Below the pieces are notes generated by a model. It saw nothing but the letters and a program-made list of their open reading frames with translations. It ran no database searches and was not told where the DNA came from. 64,000 nt of DNA from Micromonospora sp045209745 (lineage in GTDB: Bacteria > Actinomycetota > Actinomycetes > Mycobacteriales > Micromonosporaceae), in contig NZ_CP109273.1 of assembly GCF_045209745.1 (NCBI RefSeq), positions 1,798,001 to 1,862,000 on the forward strand, written 5' to 3'. Of this stretch, positions 52,498 through 61,403 are shown one piece after another. The position numbers and the translations under genes were made by a program. Numbering within the stretch: position 1 is the first letter of the stretch; each line of letters opens with the position of its first letter.

Positions 52498-52542
52498 CGG
52501 TGGTTTCTTCGCTACTTAGTGGGTACGACGATGCTGTGCGGA

Positions 52543-53028
52543 CTAGGCCTCGGTGAGGACCTTGTCGAGCAGCATCTCCGCCTCGTCCTTGGTGCTCTTC
52601 TCCGCCAACGCGACCTCGCCGACGAGAATGTCGCGGGCCTTGGCCAGCATCCGCTTCTCGCCCGCAGAGAGGCCCCGCTCCCGCTCCCGGCGCCACAGGT
52701 CGCGGACGACCTCGGCGACCTTCAGCGGGTTGCCGGAAGCCAGCTTTTCCAGGTTGGCCTTGTAACGCCGCGACCAGTTGGTCGGCTCCTCGGTGTGCGG
52801 AGCCCGGAGAACGTCGAAGACCAGACCGAGGCCCTCTTCGCCGACCACCTCGCGCACACCCACGATCTCGGCATTCTCGGCGGGCACCCGGACCGTCAGG
52901 TCACCCTGCGCGACCCTCAGGACGAGGTATTTCTTAGGCTCGCCCTTGATGATCCGAGTCTCGATTGCCTCGATGAGTGCGGCCCCGTGGTGGGGGTAAA
53001 CAACGGTCTCGCCGACACTGAAAACCAT
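52543..53028 (-). CDS. carD: CarD-family transcription regulator
   Basis: The 161-residue protein has an N-terminal RNA-polymerase-interacting Tudor-like domain (MVFSVGETVVYPHHGAALIE, then KYLVLRVAQGDLTVRVP) and a C-terminal helical DNA-binding domain with the conserved Trp in EEPTNWSRRYKANLEKL. CarD stabilises open promoter complexes at rRNA and other promoters and is essential in mycobacteria. The ATG at 53028 is well placed after AAAGGGG. It is the first gene of the carD-ispD-ispF-TPR unit, an order conserved in actinobacteria. Confidence 0.97.
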   Translation of the reverse strand: MVFSVGETVVYPHHGAALIEAIETRIIKGEPKKYLVLRVAQGDLTVRVPAENAEIVGVREVVGEEGLGLVFDVLRAPHTEEPTNWSRRYKANLEKLASGNPLKVAEVVRDLWRRERERGLSAGEKRMLAKARDILVGEVALAEKSTKDEAEMLLDKVLTEA

Positions 53029-53356
53029 AGGTTCGAAACCCCTTTCGCTGTGTCTAGGGTAACACGGTCAGGCAGCGATGTCTCTCCGATGTCCTGACCA
53101 TTGGCGCAGCTCAGGGGCCCTGTGAGAGGTCTTGCTTCAGCTTGACAGGCGGTCAAACCAATGGTTCGAACACGCTCCGTAACGCACGGATGACTGCCCG
53201 ATGCGGGTGAACAGAACGTCGAGATCAAGGGCTATGCGCTCCTCCCATGGTAGCCCGGCCGGCGGGACTGCGCCCAGATGTAGCGGGAGGTGCCCCTGGT
53301 GCGCGACCCTGGAGACCGAGCCGCACTCCGCTCTCGAGACGCTTCCAGGAGGTCCG
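53029..53356. other. Divergent promoter region of carD and a membrane protein gene
   Basis: No gene is seen in these 328 bases. A small inverted repeat TTGAC-AGGCG-GTCAA lies at 53142-53156; its first half on the plus strand also reads as a TTGACA -35 element, though no clear -10 element follows at the right distance. Confidence 0.4.
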
Positions 53357-54049
53357 ATGGGCAAGCCGGATGCAGAGGGCCCGGGGCCAGCCGACGGCCT
53401 GCCCGGCCTGCCGCCCGCATGGGGCCGCGTGGTGATCCCCGACGACGCCTCCGCGCTCGCCGCCGAGGCCGCCCAGATCCGCCGCGAGCTGCGCAGGGCC
53501 ACCGGCCTGCCCGGCGGCCACCGGGCTCTGGGCCTGCCGTTGCTGGTTCTGCTGGTGGTGGTCCTCACCACGCTGACCGGTCTGCTCGTGGCCACCTGGC
53601 CACGAGCCAGCCGCAGCACCGACCGTCCGGCCCCGGCCCCCTACTCGCCGCCCGCGACCCTCACCGGGCGGGCCCTGCCCGCGCTGGACCTGGTCGACGC
53701 GAGCCAGGCGCCGGTGCCACTGCGCGGCCTGCTGCCCGCCATGATCATCCTGCTGGACGGCTGCCCCTGCCCGGAGCGCGTCGCCGACGCCCTGGCGGCA
53801 GCGCCCGCCGGTGTCTCCGTGGTCACCGTCACCGGAGGGCGGACCGTCCCGGCCGGGCCCACCAACCAGCGGCACGCCCGCGCGCTGGCCGACCCCGCCG
53901 GAGGGCTGCGCTCGTTCCTGGGCCAACCGGCCCGCCCCGGCACCGCGACCGCCCTGCTGGTCGACCGCACCGGCAAGGTGACCCGGGTGCTGCCCGACCT
54001 GGGGCCGGTCGAGACGTACCGGACTGACCTGACCGCCCTGGCCCCCTGA
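53357..54049 (+). CDS. Membrane-anchored protein with thioredoxin-like features, function unknown
   Basis: The 230-residue protein has a cytoplasmic Pro-rich start, one transmembrane helix (ALGLPLLVLLVVVLTTLTGLL) and an extracellular part. That part has a TlpA-like outline (LTGRALPALDLVDASQAPVP, then AMIILLDGCPCPERVADAL and TALLVDRTGKVTRVLPDL). The GCPCP motif sits where thioredoxin-like proteins have CxxC, but with one residue between the two Cys. A redox role is possible but unproven. The ATG at 53357 follows AGGAGG. Confidence 0.75.
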   Translation: MGKPDAEGPGPADGLPGLPPAWGRVVIPDDASALAAEAAQIRRELRRATGLPGGHRALGLPLLVLLVVVLTTLTGLLVATWPRASRSTDRPAPAPYSPPATLTGRALPALDLVDASQAPVPLRGLLPAMIILLDGCPCPERVADALAAAPAGVSVVTVTGGRTVPAGPTNQRHARALADPAGGLRSFLGQPARPGTATALLVDRTGKVTRVLPDLGPVETYRTDLTALAP

Positions 54050-54169
54050 CAGCGGCAGGACGTAACCCGCCCCGCCGCGCCGATCTGCAGTTCCGGTCGC
54101 CGAGATGCGTGAAATGCCCCCTACGTCGAGGCAGCAACTGCATGATCGCGAGGAACTCGGTGACCAGCT

Positions 54170-54793
54170 CTAGCGGGGCAGAGTGACGAGCTGCGCCTCG
54201 ACGTCGATCTCCCGCTCTGCCGCCGTCGCCAACGACACCCGGAACGGCCTGCCGTGCGAGAACACCTCGGCGCTGGTGGTCATGCCGTCACAGTCGATCT
54301 CGGACGGCCCGGACAGGTCGGCCCCGAAGATCGTCACCAGCAGCGTGCCCGGCCTGGTGCACCGGTATTGCAGCAACTGCCGGGAATCGCTGCCCGCCGC
54401 CTGTCGGACGACGCGCTCTCCCGGAACGAGTGCCGTCTGCTCGCGCCAGATCGTCTCGCGAAACGAGGGCAGCTCACCCTGGAAGAAGAGCCAGCTCGGA
54501 TCGCCCTCGATGTCGGTGATCATGCCGGTGGCCGAATCGATCTCCGTTCGTACCATCTCCGTCGGGCCCACGATCGTCAGCCGCTCACCGGCTGCCCTGA
54601 CGACCAGGGCGCGGTCCAACGCGGTGCTGACGCTCGGCCCCACGGTCGGCGAGGCCGCCGCCGAAAAAGCAGCCGACCCGACCGTCGAGGCGGGCGCGGC
54701 AGCGTGCCACCACCAGCCACCGACGGTCAGGGCCGCCACCGCAGCGCCGAACAACACCGCCGACCGCAGCCGGTCGTCCGCCGTCGCATCCAT
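54170..54793 (-). CDS. Hypothetical membrane-anchored protein
   Basis: The 207-residue protein has one N-terminal anchor (SAVLFGAAVAALTVGGWWW), an Ala/Ser/Thr-rich linker and an extracellular domain with two Cys (LLQYRCTRPGTLL, SEIDCDGMTT). I do not recognise a family. It starts 32 bases after the type III PKS gene in the same direction, so it may share its transcript, but a biosynthetic role is not evident. Confidence 0.65.
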   Translation of the reverse strand: MDATADDRLRSAVLFGAAVAALTVGGWWWHAAAPASTVGSAAFSAAASPTVGPSVSTALDRALVVRAAGERLTIVGPTEMVRTEIDSATGMITDIEGDPSWLFFQGELPSFRETIWREQTALVPGERVVRQAAGSDSRQLLQYRCTRPGTLLVTIFGADLSGPSEIDCDGMTTSAEVFSHGRPFRVSLATAAEREIDVEAQLVTLPR

Positions 54794-54825
54794 CCAGCGA
54801 GCGTACCGGCCGGGTCACCGGAAGT

Positions 54826-55875
54826 TCACTCCTGTCGATCGAGCAGGGCGGCGTAGAGGGTGAGGCCGGGGCCGAACGCCAGCATGACGATGCGTCGAGC
54901 CGCCGGCGTCGCACGGCCCAGGCGGTCCAGGATCAGCAGCACGGTCGGCGACGAGCAGTTGCCGTGCTCGTCGAGCGTCGCGCGAGACGCCGCCAGCCCC
55001 TCCGGGGGCAACGCCAACTCACGCTCAACCACGTTGAGGATCCGCGGCCCGCCCGGGTGCACCGCCCAACCGTCCACCTCGGAGCTGGTGACCCCGTGCC
55101 GGGCCAGCAGATCGTCGACCAGCCCGCGGACATGCCTCGAAAGCACCTGCGGCACCTTCGGTGACAGCCCCATCCGGAAGCCGGCGTCGGTGACGTCCCA
55201 GGTCATGTGATCGGCCGTCGAAGTGTCGGTGACGGAGGTGACCTCGCGCATCGCGTACCCCGGACCGCCCGGCGTGACCACGGCGGCGACCGCGGCGTCC
55301 GAGAAGAGTGCGTGGGACACGATCTGCTGGGTGTCCACCCTGGCGCTGGACGGTTGGATGTGCAGGCTGGTCAGCTCCGCGCAGAGCAGCAGCGCCGGTC
55401 GCCCCCGGGCGGTGACGAAGTCACTCGCCGCGCCGAGCCCCGGCAGCGCCGCGTAACAGCCCATGTGGCCGACGAACATCCGCTGGGTGTCCGCCGCCAT
55501 GCCGAGGTCCCGAGCGAGCAGGATGTCCAAGCCGGGGGTGGCGTAGCCCGTGCAGGAGCAGACGATGAACAGCCCGATGTCGCCGGCGCCCAGCCCGGCG
55601 GCAGTCAACGCACGGCCCACCGCCTCCTTGCCCAGGGGCAGAGCCTCCACCTGATAGCGGCGCATCCGGCGCTCGGTCGGCCAGTCCGAGACGTCCTCCA
55701 GAAGAGGATTGACCGCGGCCTGCCGCCGGGTCACCCCCGAGTTCGCGAAGATCCGCTGGGCCAACGACCGGGTGGTGCCGGAAAAGTGCCGGGAGAAGAA
55801 GCCCTCCCACAACTCGTCCTGCGAAGCGGACGGCGGCTGTGCAGCCCCGAGCCCCGCGATCACTGGTACGGACAC
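54826..55875 (-). CDS. Type III polyketide synthase (chalcone synthase-like)
   Basis: The 349-residue enzyme has the thiolase-fold catalytic triad: Cys in GHMGCYAALPGL (about residue 138), His in WAVHPGGPRI (about 273) and Asn in EHGNCSSPTVL (about 304). The conserved FGPGLTLYAALL end is present. It would extend a fatty acyl or other CoA starter with malonyl-CoA and cyclise it to a resorcinol or pyrone. The GTG at 55875 is preceded by AGGTGG. Together with the following flavoprotein, methyltransferase and divergent UbiA genes it matches loci known for alkyl-dihydrogeranyl-methoxyhydroquinones (agq of Actinoplanes) and related lipids; the exact product is inferred. Confidence 0.93.
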   Translation of the reverse strand: MSVPVIAGLGAAQPPSASQDELWEGFFSRHFSGTTRSLAQRIFANSGVTRRQAAVNPLLEDVSDWPTERRMRRYQVEALPLGKEAVGRALTAAGLGAGDIGLFIVCSCTGYATPGLDILLARDLGMAADTQRMFVGHMGCYAALPGLGAASDFVTARGRPALLLCAELTSLHIQPSSARVDTQQIVSHALFSDAAVAAVVTPGGPGYAMREVTSVTDTSTADHMTWDVTDAGFRMGLSPKVPQVLSRHVRGLVDDLLARHGVTSSEVDGWAVHPGGPRILNVVERELALPPEGLAASRATLDEHGNCSSPTVLLILDRLGRATPAARRIVMLAFGPGLTLYAALLDRQE

Positions 55876-55968
55876 GATCCCACCTTTCGTCAGACGCTGT
55901 CCTCCCCCTGGCCGTCCCACCAGCCACCCCGGCCGGTCTGTCTCCCGCGCGAGTCCCGCAAGGCCGGC

Positions 55969-57135
55969 TCACCAACGCGGTGCCGATCCGTCACGATCCG
56001 GGTCGCCGCCCAGCGCGGCGATGCCGAGCCAGTCGGCGCAGACGTCCGACGTGGCCGGGTGCAGCGAACCGCAGCGGGCATCGCGGTAGAGCCGTTCCAG
56101 CGGATGACCACGGCGGGTCGCCGAGGTGCCCGCCGCCTCCAGCACCGAGGCCGCCACCTCGGCGGCCGTGGTGCCGGCGAGCAGCTTCGCCCGCCATACC
56201 CAGCGGTTGGTATCTTCGTCGCCCGGCGCCTCGTCCACCCGGCGGGCCGCCTCGGTGACCACCAGCTGCGCGGCCGCCGTCGCCGCGTCCGCCCGACCCA
56301 GCCGGGCTCGCACCGCGGGCAGGCCAGCCAGGTTGCGGGCGTTGAGATGCTCGGCCGCCGCGTCGATCGCCGCTCGGGCCACCCCCACGTAGACGGCCGC
56401 GTAGCTGGCCACGAGCCAGTGCGGCATGAGCTGGGCGACCACCAGCGCCAGCCCCTCCACCCCGCCGAGCAGGCGGTCGGCCGGCACGGTGACGTCCAGG
56501 TGCAGGTCGTGTGAAGAGGTGGCGCGCATGCCGAGGGAGTCCCAGGTCGGCTCCACGGTCAGACCATCGCCGGCCGGCACCAGGAACTGCGAGACAACCG
56601 ACTGGTCGGCCGCGCTGCGCGCCGCGACCAGGTAACCGTCGGCGTGCCCGGCGCCGGAACAGAACGTCTTGCTGCCCTTGAGATGCCAACCCCCGTCGGT
56701 CGCCTCGTAGACCGTGCTCAGCTGCGACAGCCGGGCACCGGCGCCACGCTCACTCATCGCGACCGCGTACCAGGAGCCCTGCGCCGCTGCGCTGAGCAAC
56801 CGGTCCCGGGCAGCCAACGCCTCGTCCGGCACGCCCAGCGCCTCGGCCAGTTCCTCGGTGACCGCGCCCAGCGCTCCGGTCACCGAGGCGTGCATGTTGA
56901 ACACCAGGGCCGTCGCTCCGTTGCCCCGAGCAAGCTCAGTGGCCACTGCGGCGTACTCGGCGAAGGTGGCTCCCAGGCCGCCCAGCGCCCGCGGCACCAT
57001 CAGCCCGAACAGGCCGGCCTCCCGCAGGTCCCGGAAGTCGTCCACCGGAAAGGAGCCGTTCCGGTCGTGCTCCGCCGCCCGCGCGGCGAACCGCGGCGCC
57101 AACCGGCGGGCCGCCTCAAGCGCATGCACCGTCAT
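55969..57135 (-). CDS. Acyl-CoA dehydrogenase-fold flavoprotein, possible hydroxylase
   Basis: The 388-residue protein shows the acyl-CoA dehydrogenase fold: FPVDDFRDLREAGLFGLMVP at the start, a central MSERGAGARLSQLSTVYEA where dehydrogenases have TEPxAGSD, then LKGSKTFCSGAGHADGYLVA and a helical C-terminal domain. The altered central motif and FCSGAG resemble flavin monooxygenases of this fold (DszC/HpaB-like) more than true dehydrogenases. In this cluster a hydroxylation of the resorcinol ring to a hydroquinone would fit. The ATG at 57135 follows GAGGAGGGAG. It lies between the methyltransferase and PKS genes. Confidence 0.82.
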   Translation of the reverse strand: MTVHALEAARRLAPRFAARAAEHDRNGSFPVDDFRDLREAGLFGLMVPRALGGLGATFAEYAAVATELARGNGATALVFNMHASVTGALGAVTEELAEALGVPDEALAARDRLLSAAAQGSWYAVAMSERGAGARLSQLSTVYEATDGGWHLKGSKTFCSGAGHADGYLVAARSAADQSVVSQFLVPAGDGLTVEPTWDSLGMRATSSHDLHLDVTVPADRLLGGVEGLALVVAQLMPHWLVASYAAVYVGVARAAIDAAAEHLNARNLAGLPAVRARLGRADAATAAAQLVVTEAARRVDEAPGDEDTNRWVWRAKLLAGTTAAEVAASVLEAAGTSATRRGHPLERLYRDARCGSLHPATSDVCADWLGIAALGGDPDRDGSAPRW

Positions 57136-57176
57136 ATCGCTCCCTCCTCGGCGTCCCATACCCCGCCCCGACCCGA

Positions 57177-57950
57177 CTATCCGGTTCGGACCCCCCGACC
57201 CTGGTACAACACGGCGGTGGACCGGGTCGGCACGATGCGCGGAGCGCGGCCGGCAGGTGCCGGATCGGCCGACCCGGCCGCGCGGGCGCGACGCAGCAGC
57301 CAGGCAACCAGGCCGCCGACCTGCGGACGGATGCCCCGCAGTCGCAGATCGACGCCGTGCCTAGCGCATTCGGCAACCAACGCACGGGCGTCCACGAACA
57401 ACCGTGGATCGTGGATGCCGCGCGGCACCGTCGGCAGCCGCTCGGCGATCCGCACCGCGACGAGCCGGGCCAGCGCGGTGTCGTTCAGGGTGTCCAACAC
57501 CAGCAGACCGCCCGGGCGCAGCAACCGGCACGCCTCGGCCACCGCGCGCGGCCAGGCCGGCACATGCTCCAGCAACTCGCCCGCGGAGACCACGTCGGCG
57601 CAACCGTCCGGGAGCGGGACCGCGGTGGCATCGCCCTGGATCACGCGCACCCCGTGCTCGGCTGCCTGCACCAACGCCGAGCGGGTCAGATCCACCCCGA
57701 CGTGGCGGTAGCCCTTGCCGATCAGGTGCGGCGCGAGCAGACCGGCACCGCAACCCAGATCGACCAGCAACGCGTCGGGGCGGGTGGCCGGTGGCACCAG
57801 CGCCGCGCGAGCCTCAGCCAGCCAGTGCAGCATCGCGAACGCGCCATCCGGCCGCCACCACTCACCGGCCAGGTCGTCGTACTGGCGCGGATCGTTGCGC
57901 GGCAGCAACCTGGGATCGGTGGACGCCTCGGCCGCAGCCACGTCTCGCAT
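57177..57950 (-). CDS. SAM-dependent class I methyltransferase (UbiG-like)
   Basis: The 257-residue protein has the Rossmann SAM site LLVDLGCGAGLLAPHL near residue 62, VGVDLTRSALVQAA, IQGDATAVPLPDG, SAGELLEHVPAWPRAV and LLRPGGLLVLDTLN. The start, RQYDDLAGEWWRPDGAF, resembles UbiG-type O-methyltransferases of quinone biosynthesis, which act on ring hydroxyls. In this cluster it would methylate the alkylresorcinol or hydroquinone. The ATG at 57950 was chosen because upstream sequence is the divergent promoter. The UbiA gene starts 46 bases away on the other strand. Confidence 0.9.
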   Translation of the reverse strand: MRDVAAAEASTDPRLLPRNDPRQYDDLAGEWWRPDGAFAMLHWLAEARAALVPPATRPDALLVDLGCGAGLLAPHLIGKGYRHVGVDLTRSALVQAAEHGVRVIQGDATAVPLPDGCADVVSAGELLEHVPAWPRAVAEACRLLRPGGLLVLDTLNDTALARLVAVRIAERLPTVPRGIHDPRLFVDARALVAECARHGVDLRLRGIRPQVGGLVAWLLRRARAAGSADPAPAGRAPRIVPTRSTAVLYQGRGVRTG

Positions 57951-57996
57951 GGCACCGAGCGTGGCACGACTGCTCGGTAACGACCAGACTTTCCTT

Positions 57997-58836
57997 ATGT
58001 CGTCGAGGGTGTTAGGGCTGGTCAGAGCGAGCCATCCGGAACCGACCGCAGCGGTCACCACGGTTGCCGGTCTGCTGGCCTGGGGGGTGGGCCACCGGCC
58101 GATCGGAATCGTCTCCGTGGTGCTCGCCGTGCTGGCCAGTCAGCTTGCCGTCGGCTGGACCAACGACGCACTGGACGCCGAGCGGGACGCCACTGTGGGG
58201 CGTACCGACAAGCCGGTCGCCGCCGGCGCGGTCGGCCGGCGCACCACGGCCTGGGCCGCGGCGGCGGCCGCGGTGGCCTGTCCGTTGCTGGCGCTGACCG
58301 CCAACCCGACGGCGGCGTTCTGGCTGACCGTGGCCCTCGTCTCGGCGCTGCTCTACGACTGGCCGCTGAAGGCCACCGCGTTCTCGGTGCTGCCGTACGC
58401 CGTCTCCTTCGGCGCGCTGCCCGCCTTCGTGGTGCTGGCGCTACCCGGTCAGCCAACTCCACCGGCCTGGCTGTTGGCGGCGGCGGCGCTCCTGGGCGCC
58501 GGCGCGCACTTCGCCAACGTGCTGCCCGACCTGGCCGACGACGCTCGGACCGGGGTGCGCGGCCTGCCACACCGCCTGGGTGCCGCCAGCAGCCAGGCGG
58601 CGGCGGCCGGTCTGCTCCTCGCGGCGACGGCGACCCTGGTCCTCGGGCCCCCCGGGCCGCCGTCGGCGATCGGGGTGGCAGCGGTCGGCACGGCCGCCGT
58701 GGTGCCGCCACTGAGCTGGTACGCCGGGCGCTCGGCGGTCCGGGCCGGCCGGCGGCCGGTGTCCGCGTTCCGCGCGGTGATGCTGGTGGCCCTGATCGAT
58801 GTGGTTCTGCTGGTGGCGAGCGGTCGGGTGGTGTGA
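57997..58836 (+). CDS. UbiA-family prenyltransferase
   Basis: The 279-residue membrane protein has about eight to nine helices and the two Asp-rich motifs of the family: NDALDAERDATVGRTDKP (about residues 55-72) and DLADDARTGVRGLP (about 176-190). These bind the prenyl diphosphate through Mg2+. Such enzymes put a prenyl group on an aromatic or glycerol acceptor. Beside a type III PKS and a UbiG-like methyltransferase it probably prenylates the polyketide. The ATG at 57997 has no strong ribosome binding site and gives MSSRVLGLVRASHPEP. Confidence 0.9.
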   Translation: MSSRVLGLVRASHPEPTAAVTTVAGLLAWGVGHRPIGIVSVVLAVLASQLAVGWTNDALDAERDATVGRTDKPVAAGAVGRRTTAWAAAAAAVACPLLALTANPTAAFWLTVALVSALLYDWPLKATAFSVLPYAVSFGALPAFVVLALPGQPTPPAWLLAAAALLGAGAHFANVLPDLADDARTGVRGLPHRLGAASSQAAAAGLLLAATATLVLGPPGPPSAIGVAAVGTAAVVPPLSWYAGRSAVRAGRRPVSAFRAVMLVALIDVVLLVASGRVV

Positions 58837-58976
58837 ACGGCACCCGGCCAGGTGGCATTGCCGGGTCCGCGTGCGGGCCTCGATCAGTCCCAACTACCCT
58901 GGAGCGCGGTCTGCGCGGGTATGGCCACCGTGCCCGGCGTACGACCCGGGTGGGGATTGTGACGAGGAGGACCGAC

Positions 58977-59735
58977 GTGACGCGCTCGATCAGGGGATCC
59001 CGGCGGGCGGCCCTGTTGCTGTCCGGGATTGCGGCGGCCGGCCTGCTGGCCTCCGGATGCGGCACCGGTCAGGTCGCCGAGACCGCGCTGAAGGAGCCGT
59101 CGGTCCAGGGCGTCAGCCTCACGACCAGCAACGGATCCTTCTACGTGCGGGGCTTGCTGGTGGACTACCCGGGCGTCGAGGGCTACCGGGCCGGCCAGGA
59201 CGCTGCGCTCAGCGCCGTGATCTACAACGACTCCAAGGAGACGGTGACCGTCACCGTCACCACCGAGAGCGCCCGCGAGGTCGTGATCGGCGGCGGCTCG
59301 GCGAGCCCGTCGCCGTCCGCCTCCACCAGCCCGACCCCCTCCGGCTCGCAGAGCCCGTCGACCTCCGCGTCCGGCTCGGCCAGCCCGTCGGCGACCCCGT
59401 CGGAGACCGGGTCGTCCTCGGCCACCCCGTCCGCTCCGGAGTCGGCGCGGGCGTCGGGCTCGGCCAGCCCTGCCGCCCCGGGTCAGCCGGCCCGGATCGA
59501 GCTGGCTCCGCTGAGCTACATCCAGTTCAACTCCGAGGCCACCACGCAGCTCCGGCTGATCGGCCTGACCGAGGCGCTGCGCTCCGGTCAGAACGTCCTC
59601 GTGACCTTCGACTTCGGTAACGGCAACACGGTGACCGGCCAGGCGCCGATCGCGGTGCCGCTCACGCCGGCGGCACCCCCGTCGCCGATCATCGAGCGCG
59701 AGGGCGGCTACGAGGGCGACACGGCCCACGAGTGA
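58977..59735 (+). CDS. Secreted lipoprotein with Ser/Pro-rich linker
   Basis: The 252-residue protein starts with a lipoprotein signal (AALLLSGIAAAGLLASGC, lipobox Cys about 28). A first beta-rich part (SNGSFYVRGLLVDYPGVEGY) and a low-complexity Ser/Pro/Thr linker (about residues 105-170, SPSPSASTSPTPSGS type) follow. A second beta-rich part begins IELAPLSYIQFNSEATTQLR. The linker repeats are reflected in the DNA as runs of short near-repeats. The GTG at 58977 follows GAGGAGG. Function is unknown; orthologues usually lie upstream of radA in actinomycetes. A strong terminator follows. Confidence 0.85.
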   Translation: MTRSIRGSRRAALLLSGIAAAGLLASGCGTGQVAETALKEPSVQGVSLTTSNGSFYVRGLLVDYPGVEGYRAGQDAALSAVIYNDSKETVTVTVTTESAREVVIGGGSASPSPSASTSPTPSGSQSPSTSASGSASPSATPSETGSSSATPSAPESARASGSASPAAPGQPARIELAPLSYIQFNSEATTQLRLIGLTEALRSGQNVLVTFDFGNGNTVTGQAPIAVPLTPAAPPSPIIEREGGYEGDTAHE

Positions 59736-59753
59736 CCCGACCTGCACATCGAC

Positions 59754-59791
59754 AAACACCCCGGCGTGGTGACCACCACGCCGGGGTGTTT
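59754..59791 (+). terminator. Rho-independent terminator of the lipoprotein gene
   Basis: AAACACCCCGGCGTGGT and ACCACGCCGGGGTGTTT pair perfectly over 17 bases around GACC, with a T run, 18 bases after the stop and before radA. Confidence 0.9.
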
Positions 59792-59820
59792 TCGTCGTAC
59801 GCGAGGACTAGCGTTTTGAT

Positions 59821-61278
59821 GTGACCACCTCCCGATCGACCCCTCCGCGTGGCGGCACGGCCGGTGCCGCCCGTGGTCGGTCCACCACCCGCGAGCCGCG
59901 TCCGGCCTACGAGTGCGACGCCTGCGGGCACCAGCCGCCCAAGTGGGTGGGGCGCTGCCCGGAGTGCGGCGAGTGGGGCGCGGTGGTCGAGAGCACGGTC
60001 ACCGGCCCGACCGTCTCCGGTCGGGTGGTCAGCTCCCGGATGCCGGCCGAGCCAGCCCGGCCGATCGCCACCATCAGCGCCGCTCCGGCCCGCGCCCGTC
60101 CCACCGGGGTGAGCGAGCTCGACCGGGTGCTCGGCGGTGGCCTGGTCCCCGGGGCCGTGGTGCTGCTCGCTGGCGAGCCCGGCGTGGGCAAGTCGACCCT
60201 GCTGCTCGACGTGGCGCAGCAGTGGGCGGTCGGCGCGGGCAGCCCCTCGCTGGTGGTCAGTGGGGAAGAGTCGGTAAGTCAGGTGCGCCTGCGCGCCGAG
60301 CGGATGGGCGCCCTGCACGACAAGCTCTACCTTGCGGCGGAGAGCGACCTGGCCTCGGTGCTCGGGCACCTCGACGCGGTCAAACCGGGCCTGCTGGTGC
60401 TCGACTCGGTGCAGACCATCTCGACCACCGGCACCGAGGGGGTGCCCGGCGGGGTGACCCAGGTGCGCGCGGTCACCTCCGCGCTGGTCTCGGTCGCGAA
60501 GGAGCGGGGCATCGCCACCGTGTTGGTCGGGCACGTCACCAAGGACGGCCAGGTGGCCGGGCCTCGGGTGCTGGAGCACCTGGTCGATGTGGTTTTGTAC
60601 TTCGAGGGTGACAAGCATTCCTCGCTGCGCCTGGTGCGCGGCGTGAAGAACCGGTTCGGCGCGGCCGACGAGGTCGGCTGCTTCGAGATGCACGAGGGCG
60701 GCATCAGCAGCCTGGCCGACCCGTCCGGGCTGTTCCTGACCCGCTACGCGGAGCCGGTCCCGGGCACCTGCGTGACCGTGGCGATGGAGGGGCGGCGGGC
60801 CCTGGTCACCGAGGTGCAGGCCCTGATCGGCGCGACGGTGGCCGGCTCTCCCCGACGCACCGTCTCCGGCCTCGACTCGGCACGACTGGCGATGGTGCTC
60901 GCGGTGCTGCAACGGCGCACCGAGCGGCTGACCCTGCACGACCGGGAGGTCTTCGCCGCCACGGTGGGCGGCATCCGGGTGGTGGAGCCGGCCGCCGACC
61001 TGGCGGTCGCGTTGGCGGTCGCCTCCGGCGGGCTCAACCTGGCCATCGCGCCACACCTGGTGGCGATCGGCGAGGTGGGGCTGACCGGCGAGGTGCGTCG
61101 GGTCGGTGCGGTGCCGCGCCGGCTGGCCGAGGCGGCCCGGCTGGGTTTCAAGGTGGCCCTGGTGCCGCCCGGTTGCGGCCCGGCCAGCACCGGCGCCGGC
61201 CCCGAGCAGATGCGGGTGACCGAGGTCACGGACGTCCGTTCGGCGCTGCACCATGCGGCTCGCGCGTCCGCCGAGTGA
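59821..61278 (+). CDS. radA: DNA repair protein RadA
   Basis: The 485-residue RecA-related helicase acts on recombination intermediates. The N-terminal zinc finger CDACG...CPECG (about residues 32-52) is followed by the RecA-like core with Walker A GEPGVGKST near 118, Walker B LLVLDSVQTI near 195 and the RadA-specific KNRFG near 275. The C-terminal Lon-like domain starts near 315 (SARLAMVLAVLQRRTERLTL). The GTG at 59821 sits just after the lipoprotein terminator; no clear ribosome binding site is visible. It precedes disA, the usual order. Confidence 0.97.
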   Translation: MTTSRSTPPRGGTAGAARGRSTTREPRPAYECDACGHQPPKWVGRCPECGEWGAVVESTVTGPTVSGRVVSSRMPAEPARPIATISAAPARARPTGVSELDRVLGGGLVPGAVVLLAGEPGVGKSTLLLDVAQQWAVGAGSPSLVVSGEESVSQVRLRAERMGALHDKLYLAAESDLASVLGHLDAVKPGLLVLDSVQTISTTGTEGVPGGVTQVRAVTSALVSVAKERGIATVLVGHVTKDGQVAGPRVLEHLVDVVLYFEGDKHSSLRLVRGVKNRFGAADEVGCFEMHEGGISSLADPSGLFLTRYAEPVPGTCVTVAMEGRRALVTEVQALIGATVAGSPRRTVSGLDSARLAMVLAVLQRRTERLTLHDREVFAATVGGIRVVEPAADLAVALAVASGGLNLAIAPHLVAIGEVGLTGEVRRVGAVPRRLAEAARLGFKVALVPPGCGPASTGAGPEQMRVTEVTDVRSALHHAARASAE

Positions 61279-61397
61279 CGCATCGTGCCGACGGGGACGG
61301 CGATATCGGACAGCACGTCGCAAGCGGGAACCGGTTGGAAGGGCCGCATCGTGACACATCACAGTAACCACGACAGCACCCACCGCACGGCAGTCCG

Positions 61398-61403
61398 TAG
61401 ACT
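61398..61403 (+). promoter_or_regulatory. -10 element of disA
   Basis: TAGACT matches a sigma-70-type -10 element and ends directly before the ATG at 61404. A start point 7 bases downstream would fall on the in-frame GTG at 61410, giving a leaderless mRNA. The -35 region is weak. Confidence 0.4.
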
